NCBI GenBank assembly: GCA_016192135.1 | Contig: JACPUR010000038.1 | Location: forward strand, 62,001 to 126,000 | DNA length: 64,000 nucleotides | Source: Candidatus Tectomicrobia bacterium | GTDB lineage: Bacteria; UBA8248 | Direction: 5' to 3' | Shown here: one piece after another, positions 49,127-58,265 of the stretch | How the letters are laid out: each line of letters opens with the position of its first letter | Position numbering within the stretch: the first letter of the stretch is position 1 | Program-made: the position numbers and the translations under genes | Notes under the pieces: model-generated | The model's database searches: none | The model's input: only the letters and a program-made list of their open reading frames with translations | What the model was told of the DNA's origin: nothing

Positions 49127-51030
49127 ATTTCGAGTTGAACACCGAATTCGACCACGCGGTCGGAAGGAATCCGGAAGTAGAGCGCGGCGCTGCGGGAATT
49201 GCGGGACATGAACATGAAGAGTTCTTTCCGCCAGCGCGGCATGCCGGACGCCCTTTGGCGCCCGATGAGGAGGGTTTCCTTGCCGAGGAAGTAGGAATGC
49301 GTTCCCTCCCTGAACTTGAAATCCTTGAAATCGATCTGCAACAGGGCGGTCGGCACGTTCGGGTCCTGCATGAAGCCGTAGCGGAGCTTGATCCGGTACA
49401 TGCCGTCCGCGACCACTTCCATCTGCGCCCGCTCTCTCCAATTGACGGCGGGGATCTCCTCCACGATCACCGAGAGCAGGATCACCCGCTCGTGCAGGAC
49501 CTTGTTGTGCGCCAGGTTGTGCTGCAGCGTCGCCGGGATGCCCCTGGGATTGCCCGTGAGGTAGATGGCGATGCCGGGCACGCGGACGGGCGGGCTCTTC
49601 CGGATCGTCTCGAGGAACTCATCGACCGACTGGGTTTCCTCGCGGAGCTTGTCGCTCAAGTACTTTCTCCCGCGCGCCCAAGTGGTCATAAAAGCGAAGA
49701 CGGCGGCGGCGACCGTGAGGGGGAACCATCCGCCCGACGCGATCTTGACGATGTTCGCCCCGAAGAAGGCCATGTCCACGATCAGGAAGGCTCCGATCAG
49801 GATGAGCGCCGGGAGAGCCCCCCATCTCCAGAATTCGCGCACGACGAAATACAGCAGGACGGTCGTGACGAGCATGGTGGTGCTCACCGCCACGCCGTAG
49901 GCGTTAGCCAGGTTGCCCGACCGCCGGAACGCCAAGACGAGGGCGATCGTCCCTATCAGCAGGACCCAGTTCACGACCGGGACATAGATCTGCCCGATCT
50001 CCTCGGGGGAGGTGTGCTGGATGGTCATGCGGGGGGAGTAGCCGAGCTGGATCGCCTGACGGGTCAGCGAAAAGGCGCCCGAGATGACGGCCTGGGAGGC
50101 GATGACCGTCGCCGCCGTCGCGAGGAGGACCAGAGGGTAGAGAGCCCACCGCGGGGCCATGTGGAAGAAAAGGCTGGGAAGCACGTCGGGGCTCCGCATC
50201 AGCAGTGCCCCCTGCCCCAGGTAATTGAGCACGAGGGCCGGAAGCACGAGGCCGAACCAGCCCATCCGTATCAGCCGCTTCCCGAAGTGCCCCATGTCGG
50301 CGTAGAGGGCCTCGCCGCCGGTGACCACGAGGAAGATGGCGCCAATCACCCCGGTGCCCTCCAGGCCATGGGCCATGAGGAAACGAAAGGCGTAGCGCGG
50401 ATCGATTGCCAGCAGAACCTGGGGCGACTTCATGATGGAGACGACGCCGAGGGCGCCGATGGTGAGGAACCAGATCGTGACCACGGGCCCGAAGAGGAAC
50501 CCGATCCGCTCCGTGCCCCGGTGCTGGGGCAGGAACAGCGCCACCAGGATGGCCAGGGAGATGGGAATCACGTAGGGCTCGAACAGGGGCGTGGCCACGT
50601 GCAGGCCCTCGACGGCGCTCAGCACCGAGATGGCCGGGGTGATCATGCTGTCCCCGTAGAGGAGGGCGGCGCCGAACAGCCCGAGCGCGCTCAATGCATA
50701 CCGGCGCCGGCCGGTGATCCCCTGCCTCTGTATCACGAGCGCCATCAGGGCCAGGATGCCTCCCTCCCCGTGGTTGTCGGCCCGGAGGACGAAGGCGAGA
50801 TATTTGATTGAAATAACCAGGATGAGGGACCAGAAAATGAGGGACATCACCCCCAGAATGTTGGCCTGCGTCAGAGAGAGGCCATGCTCGCCGAGGAAGG
50901 ACTCCCGCACGGCGTAGAGGGGACTCGTCCCGATGTCCCCGTACACCACCCCCAGCACGGCCAGCAGGTGCGGGGCGAGGCGCGAGAATCCCTCGTTGTG
51001 AGGCGCGCCGTTCGTCTTCGGAGGTCTCAT
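49123..51030 (-). CDS. kup: Low-affinity potassium transporter Kup
   Basis: A KUP/HAK potassium-proton symporter of 635 residues. It starts LAVLGVVYGDIGTSPLYAVRE and has ADNHGEGGILALMAL, LFGAALLYGDSMITPAISVLSAVEGL, FLVVTGGEALYADMGHFG, about 12 membrane helices to about residue 455, and a cytoplasmic C-terminal domain. ATG at 51030 is chosen; a GTG at 51057 would add 9 residues, and neither has a strong ribosome site. The leader contains a nested hairpin region. Confidence 0.95.
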   Translation of the reverse strand: MRPPKTNGAPHNEGFSRLAPHLLAVLGVVYGDIGTSPLYAVRESFLGEHGLSLTQANILGVMSLIFWSLILVISIKYLAFVLRADNHGEGGILALMALVIQRQGITGRRRYALSALGLFGAALLYGDSMITPAISVLSAVEGLHVATPLFEPYVIPISLAILVALFLPQHRGTERIGFLFGPVVTIWFLTIGALGVVSIMKSPQVLLAIDPRYAFRFLMAHGLEGTGVIGAIFLVVTGGEALYADMGHFGKRLIRMGWFGLVLPALVLNYLGQGALLMRSPDVLPSLFFHMAPRWALYPLVLLATAATVIASQAVISGAFSLTRQAIQLGYSPRMTIQHTSPEEIGQIYVPVVNWVLLIGTIALVLAFRRSGNLANAYGVAVSTTMLVTTVLLYFVVREFWRWGALPALILIGAFLIVDMAFFGANIVKIASGGWFPLTVAAAVFAFMTTWARGRKYLSDKLREETQSVDEFLETIRKSPPVRVPGIAIYLTGNPRGIPATLQHNLAHNKVLHERVILLSVIVEEIPAVNWRERAQMEVVADGMYRIKLRYGFMQDPNVPTALLQIDFKDFKFREGTHSYFLGKETLLIGRQRASGMPRWRKELFMFMSRNSRSAALYFRIPSDRVVEFGVQLEI

Positions 51031-51072
51031 AAGGGCTCTTATGTCGTCGTGGGCCACTCGCCCCGGAACCAG

Positions 51073-51142
51073 AGGCGAGCATCCCCGGCAACTCCGAAGG
51101 GGGGAGTCAGCCCGGCCGGATCCAGGTCAGCGCGACTCGCCT
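51073..51142 (-). promoter_or_regulatory. Nested hairpin in the kup leader
   Basis: Three nested stems are visible: AGGCGAG with CTCGCCT (51073-51079 and 51136-51142), CCGGC with GCCGG (51085-51089 and 51115-51119), and ACTCC with GGAGT (51091-51095 and 51103-51107). The element ends 43 bases before the kup ATG on the minus strand. K+ transporter genes are often controlled by cyclic-di-AMP riboswitches, but I could not match the ydaO consensus. It is thus a structured leader of unknown type. Confidence 0.35.
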
Positions 51143-51312
51143 AAGGAAGATGAACATCAATGAGTTATGCACCAAAAGAAAATTAGACCGTATCTCGCCC
51201 AAAGCCGGGATGACAAAATATCCCGCCCCGCCGTCCTCTTGCGAGGGCGCAAGTGAAATGGGATCATTCCGCCGATTTGTCAAGCACGCGTAAAGTACCG
51301 GTGGAGGCGGCG

Positions 51313-51843
51313 ATGATTTCCGTCCGGCGCCTGGCGGCCTTCGGCGTGGCCGCGGCGCTCTGGGTTCTTCCGGCTTCTCCGGCCCCGGCCGCCCAGGGGG
51401 AGGACATCCTCTCCTCCGAGCCCGGGCGCATGGCCTCCCGCCCCGGCGAGGACGCCCTGAGCACCCTGCCCCCGGCGGGGCCGGCCGGCCTCCCGCCGGC
51501 CGCGCCTTCCCTTTTGCCAGTGACCCCCAAGGCCCCTGCCGGGGCGGGCGTCGAGGTGCTGAACGGGAGCGGCTTCGGCGGCCAGGCCGCCTACTGGGCC
51601 GCCCGCCTGCGCGGGCAGGGCGTCGAGGTCGCCCGGGTGGCGGACGCGGACCGCCTGGATCATCCCCGGACGGTCATCTACTATGCGGAAGGGTCCGAGA
51701 AGGCCGCCCTCGAGATTCGCCGCCTCCTCGGGCGCAGGGGGAGGCTCCAGGCCGGGAAGCCGGCCGGACGGCACGCCGTCGTCGTGGTGCTGGGCCGCGA
51801 CCTGCCCGTCGAGGCCCGGGAGGAAACGCCCGGCAAGGATTGA
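51313..51843 (+). CDS. Exported LytR_C-domain protein
   Basis: A protein of 176 residues with a signal peptide (about 1-28, VRRLAAFGVAAALWVLPASPAPAAQ) and a Pro/Ala-rich linker. A LytR C-terminal domain (about 82-165) reads VEVLNGSGFGGQAAYWAARLRGQGVEV, RTVIYYAEGSEKAALEI and HAVVVVLGRDL. This domain is common next to LCP cell-wall ligases, but no LCP domain is attached here. ATG at 51313 has GGAGG 5 bases upstream; a longer in-frame start at 51253 would bury the signal peptide. Confidence 0.8.
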   Translation: MISVRRLAAFGVAAALWVLPASPAPAAQGEDILSSEPGRMASRPGEDALSTLPPAGPAGLPPAAPSLLPVTPKAPAGAGVEVLNGSGFGGQAAYWAARLRGQGVEVARVADADRLDHPRTVIYYAEGSEKAALEIRRLLGRRGRLQAGKPAGRHAVVVVLGRDLPVEAREETPGKD

Positions 51844-51894
51844 GGATGCCAGTTCTGAAATTTGGTGGCCTGACGCCATTGGCGCGATGAACCT

Positions 51895-51922
51895 GTAGGG
51901 GCGTACGGCCGTACGCCCCTAC
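51895..51922. repeat. 28-bp perfect palindrome, GTAGGGGC family
   Basis: GTAGGGGCGTACGG is followed at once by its exact reverse complement. The ends GTAGGGGC and GCCCCTAC are the same as the ends of the element at 35089-35181. It lies 51 bases past the LytR_C gene stop. No T-run follows, so it is a repeat rather than a clear terminator. Confidence 0.75.
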
Positions 51923-52043
51923 GAAAAACGCGTCACCGGCCCACATACAAAGGCCAACGCGACGGCTTCAGTAGGCTGTTATGAGGAAGCGGTGAATTTT
52001 CCCCCGCCGCGCCTGCCCCGAGCCATTCCCAGAGGACGCCCCG

Positions 52044-53396
52044 ATGAAAGCCGATCTCCTGATCTCCAACGCCCGGATCGTCACGCCCGCTGGGACCTAC
52101 CGGGGGCACCTCTACGTCGACGGCGGCCAGATCGCGGCCATCACCAAGGAAAAGGAGGCGGGGGCCCGGCGCGAGATCGACGCCGCCGGCCGCTATCTCA
52201 TGCCTGGGATGGTGGACGAGCACGTCCACATGATGGACCCCGGCTTCACCGACCGGGAGGACTGGACCCAGGGCACCAAGTCCGCAGCCCGGGGGGGCAT
52301 CACCACCGTCATCGACCACCACCGCAGCGAGCCCCTCGTCTACACCCGGAAGATCCTCGAGGAGAAGACCGAGTACATCCGCTCCCGCGCCGTGGTGGAC
52401 TACGGCCAGCTCGGCGGCATCGACCTCGACAACCTCGAGCACCTGCGGCCCATGTGGGAGGGTGGCGCGCTCGGCTTCAAGGGCTTCATCTGCGAGCTCC
52501 ACGGCGTGCCCGACCTCTCGGAGGGCGTGCTCCTCGACGTGATGCGCGAGGTCAAGAGCTTCGGCGGCGTGGTCATGCTCCATTGCGAGAGCGACTCCAT
52601 CCTGAAGAAGGCCAAGGCCCGGATCGACGCCGAGGGCCGCACCGACTACATGTGCATCACCGAGTGGCGCAACCCCGAGGCGGAGACCGTGGCCACCCTG
52701 GACGCCATCTCCCTGGCCGAGCTGACGGGCTGCACGGTGCTCGTGGCCCATGTGAGCCAGCCCAAGCTGCTCCAGGCCATCCGGGACGCCCGGCGCCGGG
52801 GCGCGAACATCTACGCCGAGAGCTGCCCGCAGTACTTCTATCTCTCGACCGAGCACCTCAAGAAGTCGGGGCCCTTCGTGAAGTTCACCCCCGTCATCCG
52901 GGAGCCCGAGGTGGTGGAGGGCATGCGCGGCGCCCTCGGCCGGGGCATGGTGGACACCATCGGCACCGACCACTGCCCCTTCCCCCGCGCCAAGAAGGAG
53001 GCGGGCGTCAAGGACATCCACAAGGCCCCATTCGGCATCCCGGGCTGCGACACCACGGTACGGCTCATGCTGAACGCGGTGAGCGATGGCGTCCTGACCT
53101 TGAACCAACTCGTGCGCGTCTGCTGCGAGCAGCCCGCCCGGCTCTTCCGCCTGTATCCCCGCAAGGGCAGCATCCAGATCGGAGCGGACGCCGATCTCCT
53201 CCTCGTGGACATGGAGAAGGAGGAGGTCCTCCGCGACGAGGACATCGTCTCCAAGTGCAGATGGACGCCCTTCAACGGCTGGAAGGTGAAGGGCGCGCCC
53301 GTGATGACGCTGGTCCGCGGCCAGGTGGTAATGGAGGGCGGGAAGGTCATCGGCGAGGCCGGGTCAGGCCGCCCGGTCGAGCGCGTGGAAGCCTGA
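52044..53396 (+). CDS. Cyclic amidohydrolase (hydantoinase/dihydropyrimidinase/allantoinase type)
   Basis: A binuclear-metal amidohydrolase of 450 residues. The ligands are H60 and H62 (DEHVHMMDPG), the carboxylated lysine K146 (ALGFKGFI), H180 (MLHCES), H236 (VAHVSQ) and D309 (TIGTDHCPF). It opens cyclic amide rings such as hydantoins, dihydropyrimidines, allantoin or dihydroorotate. No pyr genes lie nearby, so catabolic or unknown use is more likely than pyrimidine synthesis. A SnoaL-like gene follows within 45 bases on the same strand. Confidence 0.88.
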   Translation: MKADLLISNARIVTPAGTYRGHLYVDGGQIAAITKEKEAGARREIDAAGRYLMPGMVDEHVHMMDPGFTDREDWTQGTKSAARGGITTVIDHHRSEPLVYTRKILEEKTEYIRSRAVVDYGQLGGIDLDNLEHLRPMWEGGALGFKGFICELHGVPDLSEGVLLDVMREVKSFGGVVMLHCESDSILKKAKARIDAEGRTDYMCITEWRNPEAETVATLDAISLAELTGCTVLVAHVSQPKLLQAIRDARRRGANIYAESCPQYFYLSTEHLKKSGPFVKFTPVIREPEVVEGMRGALGRGMVDTIGTDHCPFPRAKKEAGVKDIHKAPFGIPGCDTTVRLMLNAVSDGVLTLNQLVRVCCEQPARLFRLYPRKGSIQIGADADLLLVDMEKEEVLRDEDIVSKCRWTPFNGWKVKGAPVMTLVRGQVVMEGGKVIGEAGSGRPVERVEA

Positions 53397-53438
53397 GACG
53401 GAGAACGGCAAACCCGCCGCCAATTGTGGCCGGGCGCG

Positions 53439-53870
53439 ATGGAGAAGTTCAAGGAAATCCACGAGCGCTGGATCGACATCTGGAACGGGGACCTGGGGCT
53501 GATTGTGGAGGTGGTTTCGCCCCGCTTCGTGGGTCGCTGGCCGCCGGTGAGGCCCGATGTCCCCTACGACGTCGTCGGCCCGGCCCGCATGAGGCAGATG
53601 GTGGAGATGTCCCGGACGCTCATCCCGGACCTGCGGGTCTCGGTGGAGGCCGGGCCCATCGCCGAGGGCGCCGTCCTGGCGGCCCGCTGGGTGGGCCGGG
53701 GCCGCTACGCCGGGGGCATCCGGGGGGCGACGGCCCCGCCCGGCACCGAGGTGGCCTTCTGCGGGTGCGATTTCCTGCGCATCGAGTCGGACCGGATCGT
53801 GGAATACTGGGTCAGCTCGGACGGGCTTTCCCTTCTGGCCCAGGTGGGCGCCCTGCCCGGCCAGGAATAA
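53439..53870 (+). CDS. SnoaL-like / NTF2-fold protein
   Basis: A small alpha+beta protein of 143 residues. It opens with the amphipathic helix FKEIHERWIDIWNGDLG, then PRFVGRWPP, and ends with the strand pattern VAFCGCDFLRIESDRIVEYWVSSD. This is typical of SnoaL-like polyketide-cyclase or ester-cyclase folds. Substrate unknown. It is probably co-transcribed with the amidohydrolase. ATG at 53439 is used; an upstream TTG would add 5 residues. Confidence 0.78.
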   Translation: MEKFKEIHERWIDIWNGDLGLIVEVVSPRFVGRWPPVRPDVPYDVVGPARMRQMVEMSRTLIPDLRVSVEAGPIAEGAVLAARWVGRGRYAGGIRGATAPPGTEVAFCGCDFLRIESDRIVEYWVSSDGLSLLAQVGALPGQE

Positions 53871-53890
53871 AAATTCCCTCGAATTTTCCC

Positions 53891-53918
53891 TAAAGTCTCC
53901 CCCTCCGGCTGCCGATAT
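53891..53918 (+). promoter_or_regulatory. Sigma-28 (FliA) type flagellar promoter
   Basis: TAAAGTCT (53891-53898) and GCCGATAT (53911-53918) each match 7 of 8 bases of the sigma-28 consensus TAAAGTTT / GCCGATAA. The spacer is 12 bases against the usual 11. It lies about 100 bases upstream of the gene pair ending in flgM, which is commonly a sigma-28 target. Confidence 0.6.
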
Positions 53919-54020
53919 AACGCATGGGTATCCTTGGCCCGACGCTGATCTTTTGCCTGATAACGATGAGGATTTCGCGATAGATTCCAGCCGCTTGAAC
54001 GCCCCCTGGGGATATTTTAC

Positions 54021-54503
54021 GTGAAGATCGCCCCCTATCTTGCGACGAGCATCCAGCGCAGCTACCTGCGTCAGCAGCGCATCGGGGAGCGCATCGCCGA
54101 GCTCAAGGGGGCGGACGAAGCGGCCGCTACGCCCCCCGCAGCCCAAGTCGACATCCCGGAGGCGCTCCTCAAGACCTCCCGGACGGGCCGCAAGGACCTC
54201 CAGCACGCCAGGGAGGAGCAGCTCGAGGAGCTGACCGGCCGCTTCGTGCAGCGCTTCCTGGAGACTTTCTCCCAGAAGCCCGGCGAGGCCCGGGGCGGGG
54301 AGGAGGGTCCGGGGCGCCCCTCCTTCGGGAGGATCCTGGAGAACCTGGATATCCACGTGTACGAGGAGACGGACGGCAAGGGCGGCCTCGTCGTCCAGCG
54401 GGAGAGCGGCCAAGTTCTCCTCCACCTGCCCCCCGAGACCCGGGAGGTGGCCACGGAGGAGCTCAAGAAGCTGGCCCGCGACATTCTGCAGGAGTTGATC
54501 TAA
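54021..54503 (+). CDS. Probable flagellar-regulon protein, FlaG-like C-terminus
   Basis: A protein of 160 residues that I do not firmly recognise. The N-terminal two-thirds is charged and mostly helical. The C-terminal part, IHVYEETDGKGGLVVQRESGQVLLHLPPETRE (about 112-143), recalls the FlaG fold (HEETGR...V..V....TGEVI..IPPE), but this is weak. A sigma-28-type promoter precedes it and flgM follows after 37 bases, which supports a flagellar connection. The start is GTG at 54021 with GGGGA upstream. Confidence 0.55.
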   Translation: MKIAPYLATSIQRSYLRQQRIGERIAELKGADEAAATPPAAQVDIPEALLKTSRTGRKDLQHAREEQLEELTGRFVQRFLETFSQKPGEARGGEEGPGRPSFGRILENLDIHVYEETDGKGGLVVQRESGQVLLHLPPETREVATEELKKLARDILQELI

Positions 54504-54540
54504 GCTGCACCGAGCCTGGACGCGCGCAGGGAGAGAAGCC

Positions 54541-54879
54541 GTGACGGACCTGGACCCCATCCGAAGGAAAATCAGCGGCGAGGCCTACACCGAGTCGCTC
54601 CGCAAGAAGGAAAAGGCCGAGCAGGCCCGGGGCGGGGGCCAGAAGGCCAGCGCCGGCGGGGCCGCCCAGGAGGGCGAGCGCGTCGAGGTCAGCGACAAGG
54701 CCCTGATGCTGAGCCGCATCCAGCGCGCCCTGGCCGAGATCGCCGACGTGCGCGCGGACCTCGTGGCCGAGATCCGGGCCCGCATCGAGCGCGACGAGTA
54801 CCACGTCCAGGGCGAGGTCATCGCCGACAAGGTCATCCGCGACGCTCTCAAGGAGATGAAGTCCATCCGCCGGGGGTGA
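54541..54879 (+). CDS. flgM: Anti-sigma-28 factor FlgM
   Basis: A protein of 112 residues with a disordered, charged N-terminus and the FlgM C-terminal region VEVSDKALMLSRIQRALAEIADVRADLVAEIRARIERDEYHVQGEVIADKVIRDAL (about 48-103). FlgM holds sigma-28 (FliA) inactive until the flagellar hook is complete and it is exported. The start is GTG at 54541 with GGGAGAG upstream. No other flagellar genes lie in the window, so the system would be elsewhere, or this is a remnant. Confidence 0.82.
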   Translation: MTDLDPIRRKISGEAYTESLRKKEKAEQARGGGQKASAGGAAQEGERVEVSDKALMLSRIQRALAEIADVRADLVAEIRARIERDEYHVQGEVIADKVIRDALKEMKSIRRG

Positions 54880-54910
54880 TTGGAGAAACGTCCACTTTGA
54901 CGGATGGGGT

Positions 54911-54941
54911 CATTTCTCCCTCTCCCGGAGGGAGAGGGGGG
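54911..54941. repeat. GC-rich hairpin repeat, CCCTCTCCC variant
   Basis: CCCTCTCCC (54918-54926), loop GGA, and GGGAGAGGG (54930-54938) form a perfect 9-bp stem, of the same design as the hairpins at 42822-42842 and 60035-60055. It lies between convergent flgM and the nitrilase gene. No T-run follows on either strand. Confidence 0.6.
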
Positions 54942-55005
54942 TCATGGCGTACGAGCTTTGCCCAATCTTTTACATTTCCCCGCCCTTTTGCTGAAGCGAA
55001 CTCTT

Positions 55006-55947
55006 TCACCCTCCCTCGAAATCCGAGCGCCGCACCACGGCCGGCATGGGCCGCTCGTTGACGTGAAGCTGGAACACGTCCGGGCGCGCGTAGTGGCCCA
55101 CCACGTCGAAGTCGTACTTCCCCCGCGGGATCTCGGCCAGATCGATCTCGGCCGTCAGGATGGCCGGCCCCTCGAAGTGGGGCCCCGCCAGCACCCGGCC
55201 GAGGGGCGACACGACGCAGCTCCCGCCCCGCATCAGCACGGTTTCGGGCGCGCAATCGGCGGGGTAGTCCGCCGGGCAGTCGGCGCGGGTGAGGTACTGG
55301 CAGGCCGAGAGGACGAAGCAGCGGCCCTCCAGGGCCACGTGGCGCATGGTGGAGAGCCAGGTGTCGCGGTCGTCGGCCGTGGGGGCGCAGTAGATTTGGA
55401 CCCCCTTCGAATACATGGCCATGCGCAGGAGCGGCATGTAGTTCTCCCAGCAGATGACCGCCCCCAGGCGCCCGAGGGGGGTGTCCAGGGCGGCCAGGGT
55501 GGAGCCGTCCCCGAAGCCCCAGATGAGGCGCTCCATCGCCGTGGGCATGAGCTTACGGTGCTTGCCGAGGAGCGTCCCATCCGGCCCGTAGAAGAGGACC
55601 GTGCAGTAGAGGGTGCCCCCGTCGCGCTCCATGACCCCCACCACGAGATGCACCTTGTTCTCGCGGGCCGCCCGGCCGATGGCCGCCTCGTCCGGGCCGC
55701 CGAGCTCCAGGGCGCTCTCGAAGTAGCGCCGGAAGTCCTCCCTCCCCTCCGGGGTGCGCCGCCCGACCCGGGCTCCGAAGTCCAGCTCCTTGGGATAGCC
55801 CGAGACGAAGGCCTCCGGGAAGAGGACCAGGGAGGCTCCCTTGATGGCCGCCTCGGCGGTCAGCCGGCGGAGCTTCTCGATGGTGCGGGCGCGGTCGAAG
55901 ACGGCCGCCCCGGCCTGGACCACGGCGGCGAGGAAGGTCTGGGCCAT
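55006..55947 (-). CDS. Nitrilase
   Basis: A carbon-nitrogen hydrolase of 313 residues of the true nitrilase branch. The catalytic triad is E45 (LFPEAFVSGYP), K132 (HRKLMPT) and C166 (AVICWENYMP). It converts nitriles to carboxylic acids and ammonia; the substrate is not predictable. ATG at 55947 (MAQTFLAAVVQAG) is chosen because GGGGAGAA lies 7 bases upstream; the frame is open 28 codons further. It has its own promoter after the pnp terminator. Confidence 0.92.
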   Translation of the reverse strand: MAQTFLAAVVQAGAAVFDRARTIEKLRRLTAEAAIKGASLVLFPEAFVSGYPKELDFGARVGRRTPEGREDFRRYFESALELGGPDEAAIGRAARENKVHLVVGVMERDGGTLYCTVLFYGPDGTLLGKHRKLMPTAMERLIWGFGDGSTLAALDTPLGRLGAVICWENYMPLLRMAMYSKGVQIYCAPTADDRDTWLSTMRHVALEGRCFVLSACQYLTRADCPADYPADCAPETVLMRGGSCVVSPLGRVLAGPHFEGPAILTAEIDLAEIPRGKYDFDVVGHYARPDVFQLHVNERPMPAVVRRSDFEGG

Positions 55948-56002
55948 GCGGAGTTCTCCCCTTGGGAAGGATGGCCGGTGAGCCGGCAGCAGCTTATGGC
56001 GC

Positions 56003-56031
56003 ATTGTAGGGCGCGGGGAGAGGCCCTCCAA
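56003..56031 (-). promoter_or_regulatory. Candidate promoter of the nitrilase gene
   Basis: On the minus strand, TTGGAG (56031-56026) is followed after 17 bases by TACAAT (56008-56003), a 5/6 match for the -10 box. It lies directly after the pnp terminator and 56 bases before the nitrilase ATG. Confidence 0.45.
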
Positions 56032-56042
56032 GTGCGGGCGCG

Positions 56043-56074
56043 AAAAAAGCCGGCCTCCTGGGGGAGGCCGGCTT
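56043..56074 (-). terminator. Intrinsic terminator of the nusA-pnp cluster
   Basis: A perfect 12-bp stem, AAGCCGGCCTCC and GGAGGCCGGCTT (56047-56058 and 56063-56074) with a 4-base loop, is followed on the minus strand by a T-run. It lies about 27 bases after the pnp stop and separates the cluster from the nitrilase gene. Confidence 0.88.
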
Positions 56075-56101
56075 CTGCTTCCGCGAAAACGGGCGGGCGG
56101 C

Positions 56102-58234
56102 TCAGGTCACCGGGGCGTAGTACTGCTTGAACTCCTCCGGGATCTCCTCCTCGCGCACGTCCTTCATCGAGAGCCGGATGCGCCCGTTGCCCTCCACGTC
56201 GAGGCACTTGACCAGGACGCGATCGCCCTCCTTGAGGACTTCCGAAACCTGGCCGATGCGCCGCTTGGCGATGTTGCTGATGTGCACCAGGCCGTCCGTG
56301 CCCGGGAATATCTCCACGAAGGCGCCGAAGTCCATGAGCTTGCGGACCGTGCCGTAGTAGTACTTGCCCGGCTCGGCCTCCTGGGTGAGCTCGCGGATGA
56401 TCTCGATGGCGCGGCGGGCGCTGGCCTCGTCGGCCGAGGCGACGAAGATGGTGCCGTCGTCCTCGATGTCGATCTGGGCGCCCGTCTCCTCGACGATCCC
56501 CCGGATGACCTTCCCGCCGGGTCCGATGACGTCCCGCACCTTGTCCTTGTTGATGTTGATGGTGAAGATGCGCGGCGCGTAGGGGGAGATCTCCGGCTTG
56601 GGGGCCGAGATGACGGCGTCCATCTGGTCCAGGATGAACAGCCGGGCCTCCTTCGCCTGCTGCAGGGCGTCGCGCACCAGGCTGAACTTGAGGCCCCTGA
56701 TCTTGATGTCCATCTGGAGGGCGGTGATGCCCTCGCGGGTGCCGCCCACCTTGAAGTCCATGTCACCGAGATGATCCTCGATCCCCAGGATGTCGGTCAG
56801 GATGGCGGTGCGGCCCGTGCCCTCCTCGCTGATGAGGCCCATCGCCACGCCGGCCACGGCCGACTGGGTGGGCACGCCCGCCGCCATGAGGGAGAGGCTC
56901 GACCCGCAGATGGTGGCCATGGAGGAGCTGCCGTTGCTCTCGGTGATCTCCGAGACGATGCGGATGGTGTAGGGGAAGCTCTCGTGGTCGGGCAGGACGG
57001 CCTGCACCGCCCGCGCGGCCAGCGCCCCGTGGCCGACCTCGCGGCGGCCGGGGCCCCGGTTGGGTTTGGCCTCGCCCACGCTGTAGCCGGGGAAGTTGTA
57101 GTGGAGCAGGAAGTAGCGGTCGGACTTCCCGTCCAAGGTGTCGATGAGCTGGGCGTCGCTCCCGGTGCCCAGGGTGACGGTCACCAGCGCCTGCGTCTCG
57201 CCCCGGGTGAAGAGGACGCTCCCGTGGGGCCGGGCCAGGGGATTCATCCGGATGGTGATGGGCCGCACCGTCTTGAGGTCCCGCCCGTCCGCCCGCACGC
57301 CCTTGTCGAGGATGATGCCCCGGAAGACCTCCTTCTCGATCTTGGAGGCAATCTCGCCGACCGTCTTCTTATCCGGAGCCCCATCGCCCGTGCAAAGCGC
57401 CTCGACGGCGGCCTTCTTGGCCTCGCCGATGGCCTGGTACTGGGCCAGCTTCTCGTGGATCTGGGCCGCCTGCTGGAAGCGGGGGACGGCGATCTCGCGC
57501 ACCCGGCGGACGAGGTCCTCATCGGTCTTGGGCTCTTCGATCGCGCGCTTGGGCTTGCCGACCTCCCGCCGGAGCTCCTCCTGGAGGGCGCAGAGCTGAC
57601 GGATGACGGCGTGGCCCTTCTCGAACGCCTCCATGTAGGCGTCCTCGGAGACCTCGAAGCTCCCCGCCTCGACCATGACCAGGGCGTCGGCCGTGCCGGC
57701 CATGACGCAGTTCAGGTCGCTCTCCACCTGCTGGGGAATGGTCGGGTTGACGATGATCTCCCCGTTCACCCGCCCCACCCGCACGGCGCCGATGGGGCCG
57801 CCGAAGGGGATGTCCGAGATGTGGAGGGCGGCGGAGGTGCCGTTGATGGCCAGGATGTCCGCGTCGCAGGTGCGGTCGTAGGACATCACGAGGTCCTGGA
57901 TCATCGTCTCGCAGCGGTAGCCCTTGGGGAAGAGCGGGCGGATGGGCCGGTCGATGAGCCGGCAGGTCAGGACCTCCCGCTCGCCGGGGCGGCCCTCCCG
58001 CCGGAAAAAGTTCCCCGGGATGATCCCGGCGGCGTAGAAGGCCTCGCGGTAGTCCACCGTGAGCGGGAAAAAGTCGATTCCCTCGCGGGGGCTGTCGGAG
58101 CCGCAGGCGGTGCAGATAACGGAGGTGTCCCCGTAGTGCATCATCACCGCGCCGCCGGCCTGCTTGGCGATCTCGCCCGTCTCGAAGGCGAGCGTATATC
58201 CGTTGATGGAGATCTCTTTTCTTATGGGTGGCAT
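56102..58234 (-). CDS. pnp: Polyribonucleotide nucleotidyltransferase (PNPase)
   Basis: PNPase is the 3'-5' phosphorolytic exoribonuclease of mRNA decay. The protein has 710 residues. Two RNase PH domains (about 8-145 and 310-540, with [22 protein letters not shown] and [15 protein letters not shown]) flank a helical middle part. A KH domain ([27 protein letters not shown]) and a C-terminal S1 domain ([28 protein letters not shown]) follow. It comes 31 bases after rpsO, the classical rpsO-pnp pair. Confidence 0.98.
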   Translation of the reverse strand: MPPIRKEISINGYTLAFETGEIAKQAGGAVMMHYGDTSVICTACGSDSPREGIDFFPLTVDYREAFYAAGIIPGNFFRREGRPGEREVLTCRLIDRPIRPLFPKGYRCETMIQDLVMSYDRTCDADILAINGTSAALHISDIPFGGPIGAVRVGRVNGEIIVNPTIPQQVESDLNCVMAGTADALVMVEAGSFEVSEDAYMEAFEKGHAVIRQLCALQEELRREVGKPKRAIEEPKTDEDLVRRVREIAVPRFQQAAQIHEKLAQYQAIGEAKKAAVEALCTGDGAPDKKTVGEIASKIEKEVFRGIILDKGVRADGRDLKTVRPITIRMNPLARPHGSVLFTRGETQALVTVTLGTGSDAQLIDTLDGKSDRYFLLHYNFPGYSVGEAKPNRGPGRREVGHGALAARAVQAVLPDHESFPYTIRIVSEITESNGSSSMATICGSSLSLMAAGVPTQSAVAGVAMGLISEEGTGRTAILTDILGIEDHLGDMDFKVGGTREGITALQMDIKIRGLKFSLVRDALQQAKEARLFILDQMDAVISAPKPEISPYAPRIFTININKDKVRDVIGPGGKVIRGIVEETGAQIDIEDDGTIFVASADEASARRAIEIIRELTQEAEPGKYYYGTVRKLMDFGAFVEIFPGTDGLVHISNIAKRRIGQVSEVLKEGDRVLVKCLDVEGNGRIRLSMKDVREEEIPEEFKQYYAPVT

Positions 58235-58265
58235 CAGGACTTCCCTCTGGAGGCGGGCGCGCCAG

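Noticed and set aside
51058-51312. ydaO-type c-di-AMP riboswitch upstream of kup
   Set aside because: The conserved loop sequences of that class could not be matched on either strand. Only unnamed nested stems are visible.
54918-54938. Intrinsic terminator between flgM and the nitrilase gene
   Set aside because: The hairpin is perfect but no T-run follows on either strand, and the same hairpin recurs elsewhere as a repeat.
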